Source: Cutaneotrichosporon cavernicola (lineage: Eukaryota > Basidiomycota > Tremellomycetes > Trichosporonales > Trichosporonaceae). From it: 64,000 nt of DNA. Shown here piece after piece: positions 1-10,045 of this stretch; position 1 is the first letter of the stretch, and the number at the start of each line of letters is the position of its first letter. The notes under the pieces are model-generated. The model did no database searches. It worked only from the letters and a program-made list of their open reading frames with translations, and was not told the DNA's origin. The stretch spans positions 372,001-436,000 of the forward strand of contig NC_083396.1 of the NCBI RefSeq assembly GCF_030864355.1. Direction: 5' to 3'. Position numbers and translations under genes: made by a program.

Positions 1-1411
1 GGGGAACACCACGAGGAGCGGGGGGGATGCCGGAGAGTTCGAACTTGCCGAGGAGGTTGCAGTCCTTGGTCTTGGCACGCTCACCCTCGTAGACCTGGAT
101 AAGGACACCGGGCTGGTTGTCGGCGTAAGTCGAGAAAATCTCCGACTTCTTGGTGGGGACGGTAGTGTTGCGCTTGATGAGGGGGGTCATGATGCCACCG
201 GCGGTCTCGATACCGAGCGAGAGGGGGGCGACGTCGAGGAGGAGGAGGTCCTGGGTGGCCTCCGAGGTCTCACCGTTGAGGATCGAAGCCTGGACGGCGG
301 CACCGTAGGCGACGGCCTCGTCGGGGTTGATCGAGCGGTTGGGCTCACGGCCCGAGAACATGTCCGAGACCATCTTCTGGATCTTGGGGATACGGGTCGA
401 ACCACCAACGAGGACAATCTCGTTGACAGTCGACTTGTCCATCTTGGAGTCGTGGAGGACCCTCTCAACGGGCTCCATGGTCGAGCGGAAGAGGTCCTGG
501 CAGAGCTCCTCGAAGCGGGCACGAGTGATCGAGGTGTAGAAGTCAATGCCGTCGTAGAGCGAGTCGATCTCGATCGAGGTCTGAGCGGCCGACGACAGGG
601 TGCGCTTGGCACGCTCGCAGGCGGTGCGGAGACGACGGAGGGCACGGGCGTTCGAGGTAATGTCCTTCTTGTTCTTGCGCTTGAACTCCTGGACAAAGTG
701 GTTGACGAGGCGGTTGTCAAAGTCCTCACCACCAAGGTGGGTGTCACCGGCGGTGGCCTTGACCTCGAAGATACCCTCCTCGATAGTAAGGAGCGACACG
801 TCAAAGGTACCACCACCAAGGTCGAAGATGAGAACGTTCTTCTCACCCTCGCTCTTCTTGTCGAGACCGTAGGCAATGGCGGCGGCAGTGGGCTCGTTGA
901 TGATACGGAGGACCTCGAGGCCGGCAATGGTACCGGCGTCCTTGGTGGCCTGGCGCTGCGAGTCGTTGAAGTAGGCGGGGACGGTAACAACGGCCTTGGA
1001 GACGGTGCCGCCAAGGTAGGCCTCAGCGGTCTCCTTCATCTTGATGAGGACCATCGACGAGATCTCCTCGGGCGAGAACGTCTTCTCCTCACCGCGGTAC
1101 TCGACCTGGATGAAGGGCTTGCCAGCCTTGGAGATGACCTTGAACGGCCAGTGCTTCATGTCCGACTGAACCTCGGCGTCGTCAAACTTGCGGCCAATGA
1201 GGCGCTTGGCGTCGAAAACCGTGTTGTACGGGTTCATCGCGACCTGGTTCTTGGCCGCATCACCAATCAGACGCTCCGAGTCCGTGAATGCCACATACGA
1301 GGGCGTCGTGCGGTTGCCCTGGTCGTTGGCGATAATCTCGACTCTGTCGTTTTGCCAGACGGCCACGCAAGAGTAGGTAGTACCGAGGTCAATGCCGATA
1401 GCCTTGGACAT
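1..1411 (-). CDS. SSA1: Cytosolic Hsp70 chaperone (SSA type), C-terminus cut by window edge
   Basis: ATP-dependent chaperone that binds exposed hydrophobic peptides with J-protein and nucleotide-exchange partners in the cytosol. The minus-strand frame opens with ATG at 1411 ([15 protein letters not shown]), carries phosphate-1 [13 protein letters not shown], phosphate-2 [15 protein letters not shown], the linker-proximal [16 protein letters not shown], and runs uninterrupted to base 1, giving about 470 of the roughly 640 residues expected; the lid and the EEVD tail lie outside the window. No intron is visible in this part, in contrast to most neighbours. The absence of a signal peptide or transit peptide argues for the cytosolic SSA class rather than BiP or the mitochondrial form. 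Codon use is strongly C-ending, as expected for a highly expressed gene. A step-type heat-shock element lies about 100 bases upstream of the start codon. Confidence 0.96.
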   Translation of the reverse strand, partial: MSKAIGIDLGTTYSCVAVWQNDRVEIIANDQGNRTTPSYVAFTDSERLIGDAAKNQVAMNPYNTVFDAKRLIGRKFDDAEVQSDMKHWPFKVISKAGKPFIQVEYRGEEKTFSPEEISSMVLIKMKETAEAYLGGTVSKAVVTVPAYFNDSQRQATKDAGTIAGLEVLRIINEPTAAAIAYGLDKKSEGEKNVLIFDLGGGTFDVSLLTIEEGIFEVKATAGDTHLGGEDFDNRLVNHFVQEFKRKNKKDITSNARALRRLRTACERAKRTLSSAAQTSIEIDSLYDGIDFYTSITRARFEELCQDLFRSTMEPVERVLHDSKMDKSTVNEIVLVGGSTRIPKIQKMVSDMFSGREPNRSINPDEAVAYGAAVQASILNGETSEATQDLLLLDVAPLSLGIETAGGIMTPLIKRNTTVPTKKSEIFSTYADNQPGVLIQVYEGERAKTKDCNLLGKFELSGIPPAPRGVP

Positions 1412-1493
1412 GGTGTTTTGATGATTGGGTGAGGAGAGATGAAAGGTGAAGGAAAGGTATGAAGAGATGATTGAATGGGATCAGCGCCGGGAT

Positions 1494-1534
1494 GTTATAT
1501 CAGGTTCGGTGGAATCTGTTAGAAGCGGTTGGAA
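1494..1534 (-). promoter_or_regulatory. Step-type heat-shock element plus TATA-like box of the Hsp70 gene
   Basis: On the plus strand three GAA units begin at 1512, 1522 and 1532, exactly 10 bp apart, which is the spacing of a step-type (nGAAn-5 bp-nGAAn) Hsf1 element. A TGATATAAC sequence (minus strand, 1494-1502) sits between this element and the Hsp70 start at 1411. Known: Hsf1 trimers bind such direct repeats in fungi. Inferred: heat and proteotoxic stress induction of the Hsp70 gene. Confidence 0.7.
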
Positions 1535-1690
1535 TCTCTGGGACTGGTCAAGCTATTGGATGACATTCAAACTAGGGGCTAGGGCCGGCTGCTGGTACAA
1601 TGTGGAAGGCTGTAGATGTGGCTGGCATAATCTACGCCCTACGCTTTTTAGTTCCGTTAGGCAGTACACGACTCTGGATCCTTGCACATG

Positions 1691-2726
1691 TCACTGGCAG
1701 CTGGCAGAACATATGTTAGTTGTAAGCATCATGTACTCGACCTCGCACACATTTCGGACCCTGGCCAGGCTGCGCAGGACAGCATCAAGATGGGGAACGA
1801 CATCACGGTCTGTCGGTGTCGTCGGTCGACTTGTCGCGACTCGCTCCATCACTCTTCTTCGTCTCCTGAAGGGCGTCGGACCAATTGATGGGAACGGGTT
1901 TGGGCCGGACGGGTGAGACCGACGCGAAGAATGACGTGTTGCCGTTGGTGAGCATTTGGCGGCACTGTCGACGTGGAGGAACCGCTCAGCTGCTTCGATG
2001 CGCTGTACAGCCCGGCGACGTTGGTCGATCGTGTTTGACATCAGTTGCCCTTGTCCGAGACTCCTAGCGTCGTTGAGCTGTGTGTAAGCCCATCCACACT
2101 TTCGCCAAATGCAACTCACGAGCCTCTTCCATCCATCGGGGAAGCCGTTGCGGATATTCATGGTCTGCTCATTGTCAAGTTCGTCCATGTGGCTGGCGAG
2201 AAAGTCGACGATGAGCTCGCGCACTTTGATGGGCAGATCACCGTTCCAGACGTGCATCGCGGTCATGTGCAGGTCGAGGTTGGTGCCGACACACATTCCC
2301 TTGGCGAAATTATACCACCACGGGACGTGCTGAACATTGCTGGGCGAGTGCAAGCCGACGGGATGCACAGCAAGTGGCGACTGGTGAAAGGAGCCGTTAG
2401 GTAGAGTGTAAGCATGACCTGCCACAAGATGAGACTCGATTACAACCGAGTACAACCGAGAGACACTCACCATCCTTGTCAATGACCATGAGTTTGACGC
2501 GGTCAACCGACGGTTTCATTGCAAACGCCAGGTCTCGAATGTCTTCGAGGCGCTGCATGTGGCGGGGGAGCCGGGAGTCGGTATGAAGGTCGTCCTCCGC
2601 TGGCTTCGGCACCCAGTCGAGCCAATTATCTGCACAACCAGTCACGGCGTACTCCACGAGGGCGCGAGTGAACTGCACCTCGTGATGCTGTGGCGGTGTA
2701 ACCCGGCTCAGGAGTGAAGACGCCAT
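1691..2726 (-). CDS. Unrecognised protein, about 313 aa
   Basis: I do not recognise this family. The model starts at ATG 2726 (MASSLLSRV), removes introns at 2419-2470 (52 nt, phase 1) and 2078-2119 (42 nt, phase 0, GTGAGT...CACAG) and ends at 1691; total length is divisible by three. The central part (around residues 85-200) reads like a compact globular domain rich in Trp, Asp and His, with a WWYNFAKGM stretch and an amphipathic segment KVRELIVDFLASHMDEL. The last 80 residues are Arg/Ser/Pro-rich. No signal peptide or membrane helix is evident. The 42-nt intron is a multiple of three and open in frame, so retention would also give a protein. The C-terminal exon may be wrong if another intron is present. 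Confidence 0.6.
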
Positions 2727-3052
2727 GTCCAGACGTAGTTGGAAGCAGCTGCAACAGCAACGGCAGCGGCGGCGACACCACATTCCACAGCCTGGGCTCC
2801 AGCGACCTTTCGTCAACCTCCGCGGCCGAAGCGGCGTTCGCGTCTATCCTCCGTCAGTCTGGCAATGATCCACGCTTCTTCGGCCCCTTCGCCCAAGCGG
2901 GGCTGTCGGTGCCTACAGTCCTCGATAGGCCCCTTAATGGTCTCTCGTTCAACAACAGCGGCGGCTCGGGCGCGTCGCAGACTTCGCCTCCCTCGACGAG
3001 CGAACCCCCGCAGGACCTGGACGCTGGCAGCAAGATCGACATCGAGACATAG
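2714..3052 (+). other. Possible small Ser/Gly-rich open frame, 112 codons, overlapping the divergent start
   Basis: An open frame from ATG 2714 to 3052 reads as a low-complexity Ser/Gly/Pro protein with one more ordered stretch (AAEAAFASILRQSGNDPRFF). It overlaps the first 13 bases of the divergent gene on the other strand, so it is either a leader-overlapping small gene or chance. I see no splice or motif support. The minus strand of the same stretch (2854-3129) is also open. Confidence 0.2.
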
Positions 3053-3849
3053 GCACCCTCATCTATCAACTCATCATCCATGCATGCCTGCTCCCCGTCA
3101 ACGTTTACCACTTCTCGACCACACCACACGAACGGTCATGGCTTGACCTCGGAAATCTCGACCCTGACGTCATTGTTCTGGCACCGTTTACGAGCTGAGA
3201 TGACGTCAGTGTTCTAACAGCCAACCATGTCCCAGCGCGGGTTAGGTCCTCGAGCTCGGGAGGCCAGAAACCGAAATCTACTGGACATGAGAACGCTGGG
3301 TGCTCGTGGGAACGTGGTGGGATTGCGTAACTAGCCCTCTGGCCGTGCAACTCTCTCCGTCTAGCAATGATGGGAGGTTGGGAGATTAAGAGCTTGGCTT
3401 GGTGAGTTTAGGAATTGAAGCACTAGAAGGCTAAGAGCGGGTTCTGGGTATGTATCGGCTACAACTATAATTCAATCAATTGAATGAAGCTGCTGAATCG
3501 ATTGAAAGATAAAAGCCAAAAGTGGATGCTGTCCTACAGAGGGAGCTACACATGTCGACGCGACGTCTCATGGTTAGAGTGTGCAAGCTCCCTAGTTCCC
3601 ATGGGTGGTGGGTTGTTGCCCCAGGGCCGAGCGCGATGTGGCTGACGAGTGCGACAAGGGCGATGGATGCGGCGACAGCGATAAGTACGGCTAGAGGGAC
3701 GAGACCGACCAATGCGACGAGTGCAATGGCAGCGATGAGTGCGACAGCAGCGATGTCAGCGATGAGAGCGGTGAGGACGACGAGCACGATCTCTGGTACC
3801 AATGCTATTCATGCAATGTGACTGTCTCTGTAATGATACAACTCGTCTT
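3053..3849. other. Intergenic stretch with a degenerate GCGATG-type repeat
   Basis: No supported gene. Bases about 3640-3790 consist of imperfect repeats of the kind gcgatgagtgcgaca. Because of this composition the minus strand shows a 108-codon open frame (3476-3802) whose first 60 residues are almost only Val, Leu, Ile and Ala; I regard that as a by-product of the repeat, not a gene. Confidence 0.5.
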
Positions 3850-6800
3850 TCACGACGTGACCGGCCCAACCGTCGGCTGCGCAACCTGCTTGGGCATCTT
3901 GATCTTGCTCGCGCTCCCGAGCATCTGGTCAATCTCCTGCTTCTTAAAGTAGTGCGGTGCGAGCTCGGAGAGCCAAGACCCCTCGATGGGCATGCACTGC
4001 CGCATGTACTCCTTGCTCGTGAGCACGAGCTCATAATACAGGATGAAGCGGGGCGGGGGCTGCATCCCAATGAGGCCCGACGACGGGTGGAGGTAGACGG
4101 TGTGGTTGTTCTTTGTTGTGCGGTAGCTGCCGCCCTTGTCCAGCCGGGCTGTGTTGTAGAAGTATCCGGCCGTGATGGCCTTTTGGATAGGCACAACCTC
4201 GTTGGGCAGGCTCTCGATGACGACCTCGACACGGTCGCAGAGCGACGCGAGCTGGTCCCGAATGTCGCGGACTCGCACAAGCGACTTGTACTGCACAAAG
4301 TTCTCGTGGCAGAACTGCTGGCTATAGTTGCTGTCGGCCCACTGGTTGAAGATGTTGAGGAGCGTGAAGTGGTCACCACCAGGCTTCTGGAAGTTCTTGT
4401 GCGCCTTGTCCGCATGCACGCGCTTGTCTTTCGGTCGGAACAGAAGCGAACCGCTCTCCTGCACCATCGACACGATGATGAGCACCTCGTGCGTGCACTT
4501 GTACACCTCACTGCCGATAATCGCCTTGCTCAGCATCGGGTCGACAGGGAACTCGGCCATGCGTCGCCCCAGGCGCGTCAACTCGCCCTTGTGGTTGAGC
4601 GCGCCGAGCGCGTATAGCATCTCAAACGAGCGGATAATCGTCTCAGCCGGGGGTTTGTCCAAGAAATCAAAGTTGAGAATATCGTTAATGCCTAGCGACT
4701 TGAGCATCAGCACAACCATCGCGAGGTTGGTGCGCTGGATCTCGGGGATCGTGTCCTGCGGCAGCTCGTTGCGGAACGCCCACTTGGTGTACAAGCGGAA
4801 CGCCTTGCCTGGACCAACACGGCCCGCACGACCAGCGCGCTGCTGAGCCGACGCGCGCGAGATGGGCTCGACGACGAGCGAAGACATGCCCGTCTTCGGG
4901 TTGTAGTTGTTCTGCTTGACGAATCCTGGGTCGATGACGTACACGACTCCGTCGATGGTGATGGACGTCTCGGCAATGTTGGTTGCGAGGACAACCTTGC
5001 GTGCGCCCTCCGGCGTCGGTTCGAAGATCTTGGTCTGCAGCTCGGTGGGGAGGTTGGCGTAAATCGGCGCGACAATGAGCTCCGGCACCTTATCGCCCAA
5101 GGCGTACATAGTCTCCTTGAGATTCTCCTCGCAGGCCTCAATCTCGTCCTGACCAGTGAGGAAGAGAAGAATATCACCCTTCGGCTGTGTCGTGTGGATC
5201 TGGAGGATGGTCGTCACCGCGGCGTGAATGTAGTTCGCCTCAGGCTGCTGGGTGTAGAACATGTCGACGGGGAAACGACGGCCAGGAACGTCGAAAATGG
5301 GTGCCTCGTCAAAAAAGGCGGAGAACTTTTGCGCGTTCATCGTGGCACTCGAGATGAGGAGCTTGAGCTCTGGACGGAAGCGAGCAATGTCCTTGACCAG
5401 GCCGAAGAGGATGTCGGTCGACAATGTCCGCTCGTGCGCCTCGTCGATGATAATCGCCGAGTACGTCGACAACTCGGGATCGGTCAGGAACTCGCGCAGC
5501 AGCATACCATCGGTCATGTACTTGAGCACCGTCTTGTCGCACGTCATGTCCTCGAAGCGCACTGAGTAGCCGCATTCTTGCCCAAGACGCACACCCATCT
5601 CTTCCGCGACACGGGCAGCGACCGACATGGCGGCAACACGACGAGGCTGCGTGCACCCCACCTTCAGTCCGCCCTGTGTGTACCCGGCTTCGTGGAGGTA
5701 CTGTGGGAGCTGAGTCGTCTTGCCCGAGCCTGTTTCGGCAACGACGATGAGCACCTGGTGGTCACGGATGGCGTCGAGGAGTTCGTCACGGAAATCGTAA
5801 ATTGGCAGCGACTTGCGTGTCTCTTCGATTGATTGCGCCTTCTTTTCCGCCTCGGCGACCTGGTTGAGCAACGCCTGCGCTTCGACCGTGAGCGTCCCGT
5901 CCATCTTGCCCTCTTGTAAGAACTGGATGCCCTGGGCTTCGTCGAACACATAGTCGTACTCGTCTTCGATGATTTCCTTGTCCAGCGCGCCCGTAACGAG
6001 GCTCGTCTTCTCTCGCTGACTTTCCTCCCACTGGTCGATGTCGGTCACAAACTCGCCGTCCGCACCCTTGACCTTGCGCTCCTCATAGCGCTGGTACAGC
6101 GCGTTCTTGCGCTTCTTCGAGTCGAGGCGTCCCTGCTCCGTGATATAATCGTCTGGGAGCATGTATCCGTCTGTCCCGTCGTCAATCTTTTGTCGCTCCT
6201 CCATGATCCGGATCAGCTCGACCTTGCGCTCGTGCTCCTCGATCTCACGCTTCGAAAGCTTCTGTCCGCGGAACAGATTCTTCTCGTCCTGCACCTCGAG
6301 TTTTAACAGGTCGAGCTGCTGCGCTTCACGTTTCTTGAGGTACTCTTGGCGTGAACGCAGCCGCAAGTCGCCCATCACGGCCTGCCGGCTTTCTGGATCG
6401 TCGGCGAGCGCCATCCTCCGCGCCTGCTCCTCGTCGCCGCCGCGGTCGACCGTGATCTTGCGTGTCCTGTCTTTGTCTTTATTCTTCATACGCTCAGCGA
6501 AGGCGTCTCGTTCTGCGAGGTCATCCTGTCGCTCGCGTTCGAGACGCTCCTCCTCCGTCTCCTCGGGTACTGGTGGCTCCTCGGGCTCCTCGTCGCGTGG
6601 TGGAGACTCGAAACGGGCACGTTTTGGAGGCTCGTAATCCTCGGGATCCGACTCCCAGTTGCCCTCTGTCTCCCGCTTGCGTGATGACCTCCCCAACTTG
6701 ACGGCACCATTGTCGCGGTCGCCATCCTTGTCCTTCTTGCTGCTCTTCTTCTTCTTGGATGACGACGGCTCGTCGTCGTCCATGATAAGGGAGAACTTTT

Positions 6801-7137
6801 GTGTGTTCGCCTTGCTCTGGGCTTTGGGAGCTTTCGGTTTGCTCTTCCGCGGGACAAGGGAGTGGACCTGGGTGGCAAACTGCTGGGCCTCCGGAGTCGC
6901 GTCCAAGCCGATGCCGAGAAGCGAGTTATACAAGTCACCGGGAGTCTTAGCGGACATGGCTGCGGGGTTGTCAGAATTACGCAAGCCGAGGCTGAGATCC
7001 GACTCACCCATCGAATGCACAAAATCGACGGTTGCGCTGTCGGACGAGCCAAACATCTGAGGTGAGCTTGCTGCTATCCCAGGTTGGGGACAACTTACGC
7101 GCACGACATTGTCGTTGATGTACTGTTTGAGATCCAT
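3850..7137 (-). CDS. PRP2: DEAH-box pre-mRNA-splicing ATPase Prp2 (DHX16)
   Basis: RNA-dependent ATPase that remodels the activated spliceosome to the catalytically competent form before the first transesterification. The 1081-aa model starts at ATG 7137 (MDLKQYINDNVVR) and removes one 42-nt intron at 7057-7098 (GTAAGT...CTCAG). An upstream in-frame extension to 7374 exists but lacks an ATG in good context and crosses the intron. Residues about 100-400 are charged, with ERDAFAERMKNKDKDRTRK and SRQEYLKKRE blocks typical of Prp2/DHX16. The helicase core shows motif I AETGSGKTT (about 457), Ia TQPRRVAA, II DEAH (about 552), III SAT (about 582), motif V TNIAETS and VI QRAGRAGR (about 753), followed by the HA2 and OB-fold regions (KAITAGYF). 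The ERDAFAER block and length favour Prp2 over Prp22, Prp16 or Prp43. Confidence 0.95.
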   Translation of the reverse strand: MDLKQYINDNVVRVSCPQPGIAASSPQMFGSSDSATVDFVHSMGESDLSLGLRNSDNPAAMSAKTPGDLYNSLLGIGLDATPEAQQFATQVHSLVPRKSKPKAPKAQSKANTQKFSLIMDDDEPSSSKKKKSSKKDKDGDRDNGAVKLGRSSRKRETEGNWESDPEDYEPPKRARFESPPRDEEPEEPPVPEETEEERLERERQDDLAERDAFAERMKNKDKDRTRKITVDRGGDEEQARRMALADDPESRQAVMGDLRLRSRQEYLKKREAQQLDLLKLEVQDEKNLFRGQKLSKREIEEHERKVELIRIMEERQKIDDGTDGYMLPDDYITEQGRLDSKKRKNALYQRYEERKVKGADGEFVTDIDQWEESQREKTSLVTGALDKEIIEDEYDYVFDEAQGIQFLQEGKMDGTLTVEAQALLNQVAEAEKKAQSIEETRKSLPIYDFRDELLDAIRDHQVLIVVAETGSGKTTQLPQYLHEAGYTQGGLKVGCTQPRRVAAMSVAARVAEEMGVRLGQECGYSVRFEDMTCDKTVLKYMTDGMLLREFLTDPELSTYSAIIIDEAHERTLSTDILFGLVKDIARFRPELKLLISSATMNAQKFSAFFDEAPIFDVPGRRFPVDMFYTQQPEANYIHAAVTTILQIHTTQPKGDILLFLTGQDEIEACEENLKETMYALGDKVPELIVAPIYANLPTELQTKIFEPTPEGARKVVLATNIAETSITIDGVVYVIDPGFVKQNNYNPKTGMSSLVVEPISRASAQQRAGRAGRVGPGKAFRLYTKWAFRNELPQDTIPEIQRTNLAMVVLMLKSLGINDILNFDFLDKPPAETIIRSFEMLYALGALNHKGELTRLGRRMAEFPVDPMLSKAIIGSEVYKCTHEVLIIVSMVQESGSLLFRPKDKRVHADKAHKNFQKPGGDHFTLLNIFNQWADSNYSQQFCHENFVQYKSLVRVRDIRDQLASLCDRVEVVIESLPNEVVPIQKAITAGYFYNTARLDKGGSYRTTKNNHTVYLHPSSGLIGMQPPPRFILYYELVLTSKEYMRQCMPIEGSWLSELAPHYFKKQEIDQMLGSASKIKMPKQVAQPTVGPVTS

Positions 7138-7472
7138 GGCGGCTGGGCTGATCAGGAATCTAACGCCGGTGAAATGATGCGGGCCCGTGCCGCGGTTGGG
7201 TTGAGCAAGAGCTCGGAGATGGTGAAGGGTTTGGAAATGGTACCCAAGATTCAGTGAGCGGTGGGTGAGTAGTGATGATGGGCGGCAAACAAATGGTGAC
7301 ACGTGTAATCCGATCGCCACTGATAAATTTACTTCCGTCATATTCAACCTAACCTCACAAAGAACGACGAACACCTCGTGAGGGATGTTGACGCCTCTGT
7401 TGTTAACAACAATCTTAACCTCCTAAGCCGACCTTGGAGCACTCCATCCGCTCCGAAAACGCAGGGGAAATC
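7138..7472. promoter_or_regulatory. Shared divergent promoter of PRP2 and PRP19
   Basis: About 335 bases separate the two start codons and contain no other gene. It must hold both promoters and both 5' leaders. No TATA box stands out in either direction; the sequence around 7316-7360 is AT-richer than its surroundings. Confidence 0.6.
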
Positions 7473-9194
7473 ATGTTCTTCTGTGCCAGTGAGTTATGCA
7501 TCGCGCCACGATGAACGTCGAGCTAACGCCATCACAGTCTCCGGATCTCCGCCTACGAACCCTGTCGTCTCCAAGACGTCGGGCACCGTCTACGAGAAGG
7601 CGCTGATCGAGCGGTACATTGGTGAGGAGCTTTGTACAGTGGGCGGTGCGCTGACAGACAGAGGAGAATGGCACTGACCCGATCTCGGGAGAGGCGCTGA
7701 CGATGGAGGATCTTGTGGAGGTCAAGGCCAGTGAGTCACTAGGCGCCCTCACGTCCCGCGTCTGGCCACGCTAACATCCAGAGCCGTCCACTCTCCCTCC
7801 TCGCGCTGCGACGCAGACGTCGATCCCTGCGCTCCTCACTGCCCTCCAAGGAGAATATGACTCGATTATGCTCGAGTCGCTCGAGATCAAGAAGGCTTTC
7901 CAGGCGCAGCGCGCAGAGCTCGCAAATGCGCTGTACCGCGAGGACGCGGCAACGCGCGTGATTGCGCGGTTGATGGCTGAGCGCGATGAGGCACGGAGGT
8001 GAGCTCCGGACGTGAGAGGTTAGCTGACATCAGCGCGCTGCAATCCATCCAGGCGACGGTCGGGGTCGCCGCTGGTGGGGCGGAGGATGTGGAGATGGAG
8101 GCTGAGACCTCGGGGCCGCTTCCTCCATCCGTGGAGGAGAAGATTATGGAGACGAACGCATCGTTAGTAACCTTCCTGAAACCGCTAACCCCAGCCTCTC
8201 GGCAGTACGCAAGAAGCGCAAGCTGGCGCCTGGATATGCCAACGCCGAGGCCGTCCAGGGGTACACGCAGACCAAGTCGATCGGGTCGATGCACGGCACC
8301 AAGCCGCCAGGAGTGACTGCATTGGACCTTGCAGCGGACGGGAAGACGGTCGTTACTGGCGGCAACGACAAGGTTGTCCAAGTGTACGACCTGGAGAGCG
8401 ACAAGGTGCTCGGCACGCTCAAGGGCCACACCAAGGCGGTGACTCACGTTGCGTTCCGCGAGAAGGAGGGAGAGGCGCTGTTGGCCGTGTCGAGCGGTGC
8501 GGACAAGACCGTGCGGTTCTGGGGCGAGAAGGACGGGAAGTGGAGTGCACACGGCAGCATCGCTGCGCACAAGGGCGACGTCACAGGCCTGGCTGTGCAC
8601 CCCTGCGGGTTGTACGTCTCGTCTGCGTCTACGGACAGCACCTGGATGCTGCACGACATTGACACGGCCAAGACTATCGCGACGTACGGTGCTCCCGAGG
8701 GTGTGGAGGGCAGCTTTGCATACACGTCCTTCGCGACACACCCCGACGGCGTGCTCGCCGCGGGCGGCACCAAGGACGGCATCGTGCGTGTGTGGGATGC
8801 GCGGCAGAACTCGGGACCTCAGGCCAAGCTCGACTCGCACCCAGGAAAGGCGCTGTCGAGCGTCGCCTTCTCCGAAAACGGCTACTACCTCGCGACGGGC
8901 TCGGCAGCAGACAACACCGTCAACGTGTTCGACCTGCGCAAGCTCAAGCTCTTCTCGAGCTGGCAGCTCCCGACTGAAAACGTCGTCACAGAGGTCCGCT
9001 TCGACCCTTCGGCCCAGTTCCTCTCGGTTGCGGGCACTGACCTGCGCGTCTATGCCAACAAGTCGTGGAACGAGCTCCTCAAGTTTGACGACAACAACGC
9101 CAACCTCACAGCTGCACGCTTTGGCAAGCTCGGCAGCGAGATCGTACTTGCCGGCCTCGACCGCACGGTGCGCATCCTTGGGGCCGCCGCCTAG
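7473..9194 (+). CDS. PRP19: Pre-mRNA-processing factor Prp19, U-box E3 ligase and NTC scaffold
   Basis: Core subunit of the NineTeen complex, which stabilises the activated spliceosome; its U-box is a ubiquitin ligase and it tetramerises through a coiled coil. The 504-aa model begins MFFCAISG at 7473 and joins six exons by removing introns 7489-7537, 7622-7661, 7731-7781, 7999-8033 (35 nt) and 8163-8194 (32 nt); the last two must be removed to keep frame with the WD40 part. Residues 1-70 match the family U-box (NPVVSKTSGTVYEKALIERYI), residues about 70-150 form the coiled-coil region, and about 210-504 hold WD40 repeats (HTKAVTHVAF, GADKTVRFW, DGIVRVWDARQ, DNTVNVFDLRK). Length equals the family norm. 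Confidence 0.95.
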
Positions 9195-9226
9195 TCTGTA
9201 GAGAAATGTATTTCCATGTGCTCCGT

Positions 9227-10045
9227 CTACAGCTCGGTCATGTAGTTGCCAGGCACGAGGCCCTCGCGTCCCTCGGCATTGCGACACGTCCACCAGTCGG
9301 GTGACGTCTTGGCGACGATCGTGACGACCTCACCCGCACGCAGCGGCAGGTCGTTGGCGTCCTGCTGTCAGCCTGGCACCGTACAAACTCACCCCTCCAT
9401 CGAAGTCGTACACCGCCCGCGCGCTCCCCGCCGAATTGTACACGGGCGCCGGGGCCGCCTGCTGAGATTCCGACGCCCACGCCCCAGTATCCCCCTTGGC
9501 GCTGCCGAAGTTACGCTGCGGCGGCGGTCCGACGACACTACGTGTAGGCGCCGGGGGAAGGTTTCGCTCTCCGGGACCGGGGACGTTTCCCGTCGGCTTG
9601 AATGTGCTCCCGCCACCAAACTTGTGTGCGAGCCCGCCAGCGCCGACCTTCCCCAAGCCCGCCTTGATGGTACTGTTGTTCGTAACCTTGTGCATGCCGT
9701 CGTTGAACGCGCCTTTGGCCTGACCCAACTGCCGCGAATGCGCACTGCCTGTCGTGGCTGCGGAGCCCGTCGCCGCAGCCCCGGAGTGCTCGGGCGGGCT
9801 CGACATACCAGACGCGTTGGAGCCTGTCCGCACCGGAGCGGCCGGGGGCGTGGGACGGGATGAGGGCCTGGAGGAGAATGAGACGGGCGGTGCCGAGGCG
9901 GAAGAGGAGGCGCCTGCGCTAGCGTCGGGGCGCAGGTGCGGGCGCGACTCAAAGTACTCGTCGAGAAGGGCGAAGAAGGCCTGTTTGTCTACTGTTAGGG
10001 CGGAAGATGGTAGAACTTACCCTGCCAGCTTAGATTTGAGAACAT
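9227..10045 (-). CDS. SH3-domain protein, about 253 aa
   Basis: Three exons: 10021-10045 (25 nt, MFSNLSWQ), then a 29-nt intron 9992-10020, a long second exon, a 28-nt intron 9365-9392 (or 31 nt if the next AG at 9362 is used) and the final exon to 9227. The C-terminal 60 residues are a complete SH3 domain: ARAVYDFDG, GEVVTIV, the WW pair in SPDWWTC, and LVPGNYM near the end. The N-terminus (KQAFFALLDEYFESRPHL) looks helical, and the middle is Ser/Pro/Gly-rich with a short AFNDGMHKV segment. SH3 proteins of this layout usually bind proline-rich actin or endocytosis partners; that role is inferred only. Both introns are among the shortest in the window. The 3' end lies 32 bases from the PRP19 stop, so the two transcripts converge. 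Confidence 0.85.

Noticed and set aside
452..1432. 326-codon open frame on the plus strand opposite Hsp70
   Set aside because: It is a compositional shadow of the highly biased Hsp70 coding strand; the minus strand has full Hsp70 motifs through the same bases.
3850..7374. Longer PRP2 frame starting upstream at 7374
   Set aside because: It begins at a GTG, not ATG, lies in the divergent promoter and reads through the intron at 7057-7098; the family-like start is MDLKQYIND at 7137.
7887..9293. 468-codon minus-strand open frame over PRP19
   Set aside because: It lies antisense to the WD40 repeats and has no motif; C-ending codons on the true strand remove stops on the other.
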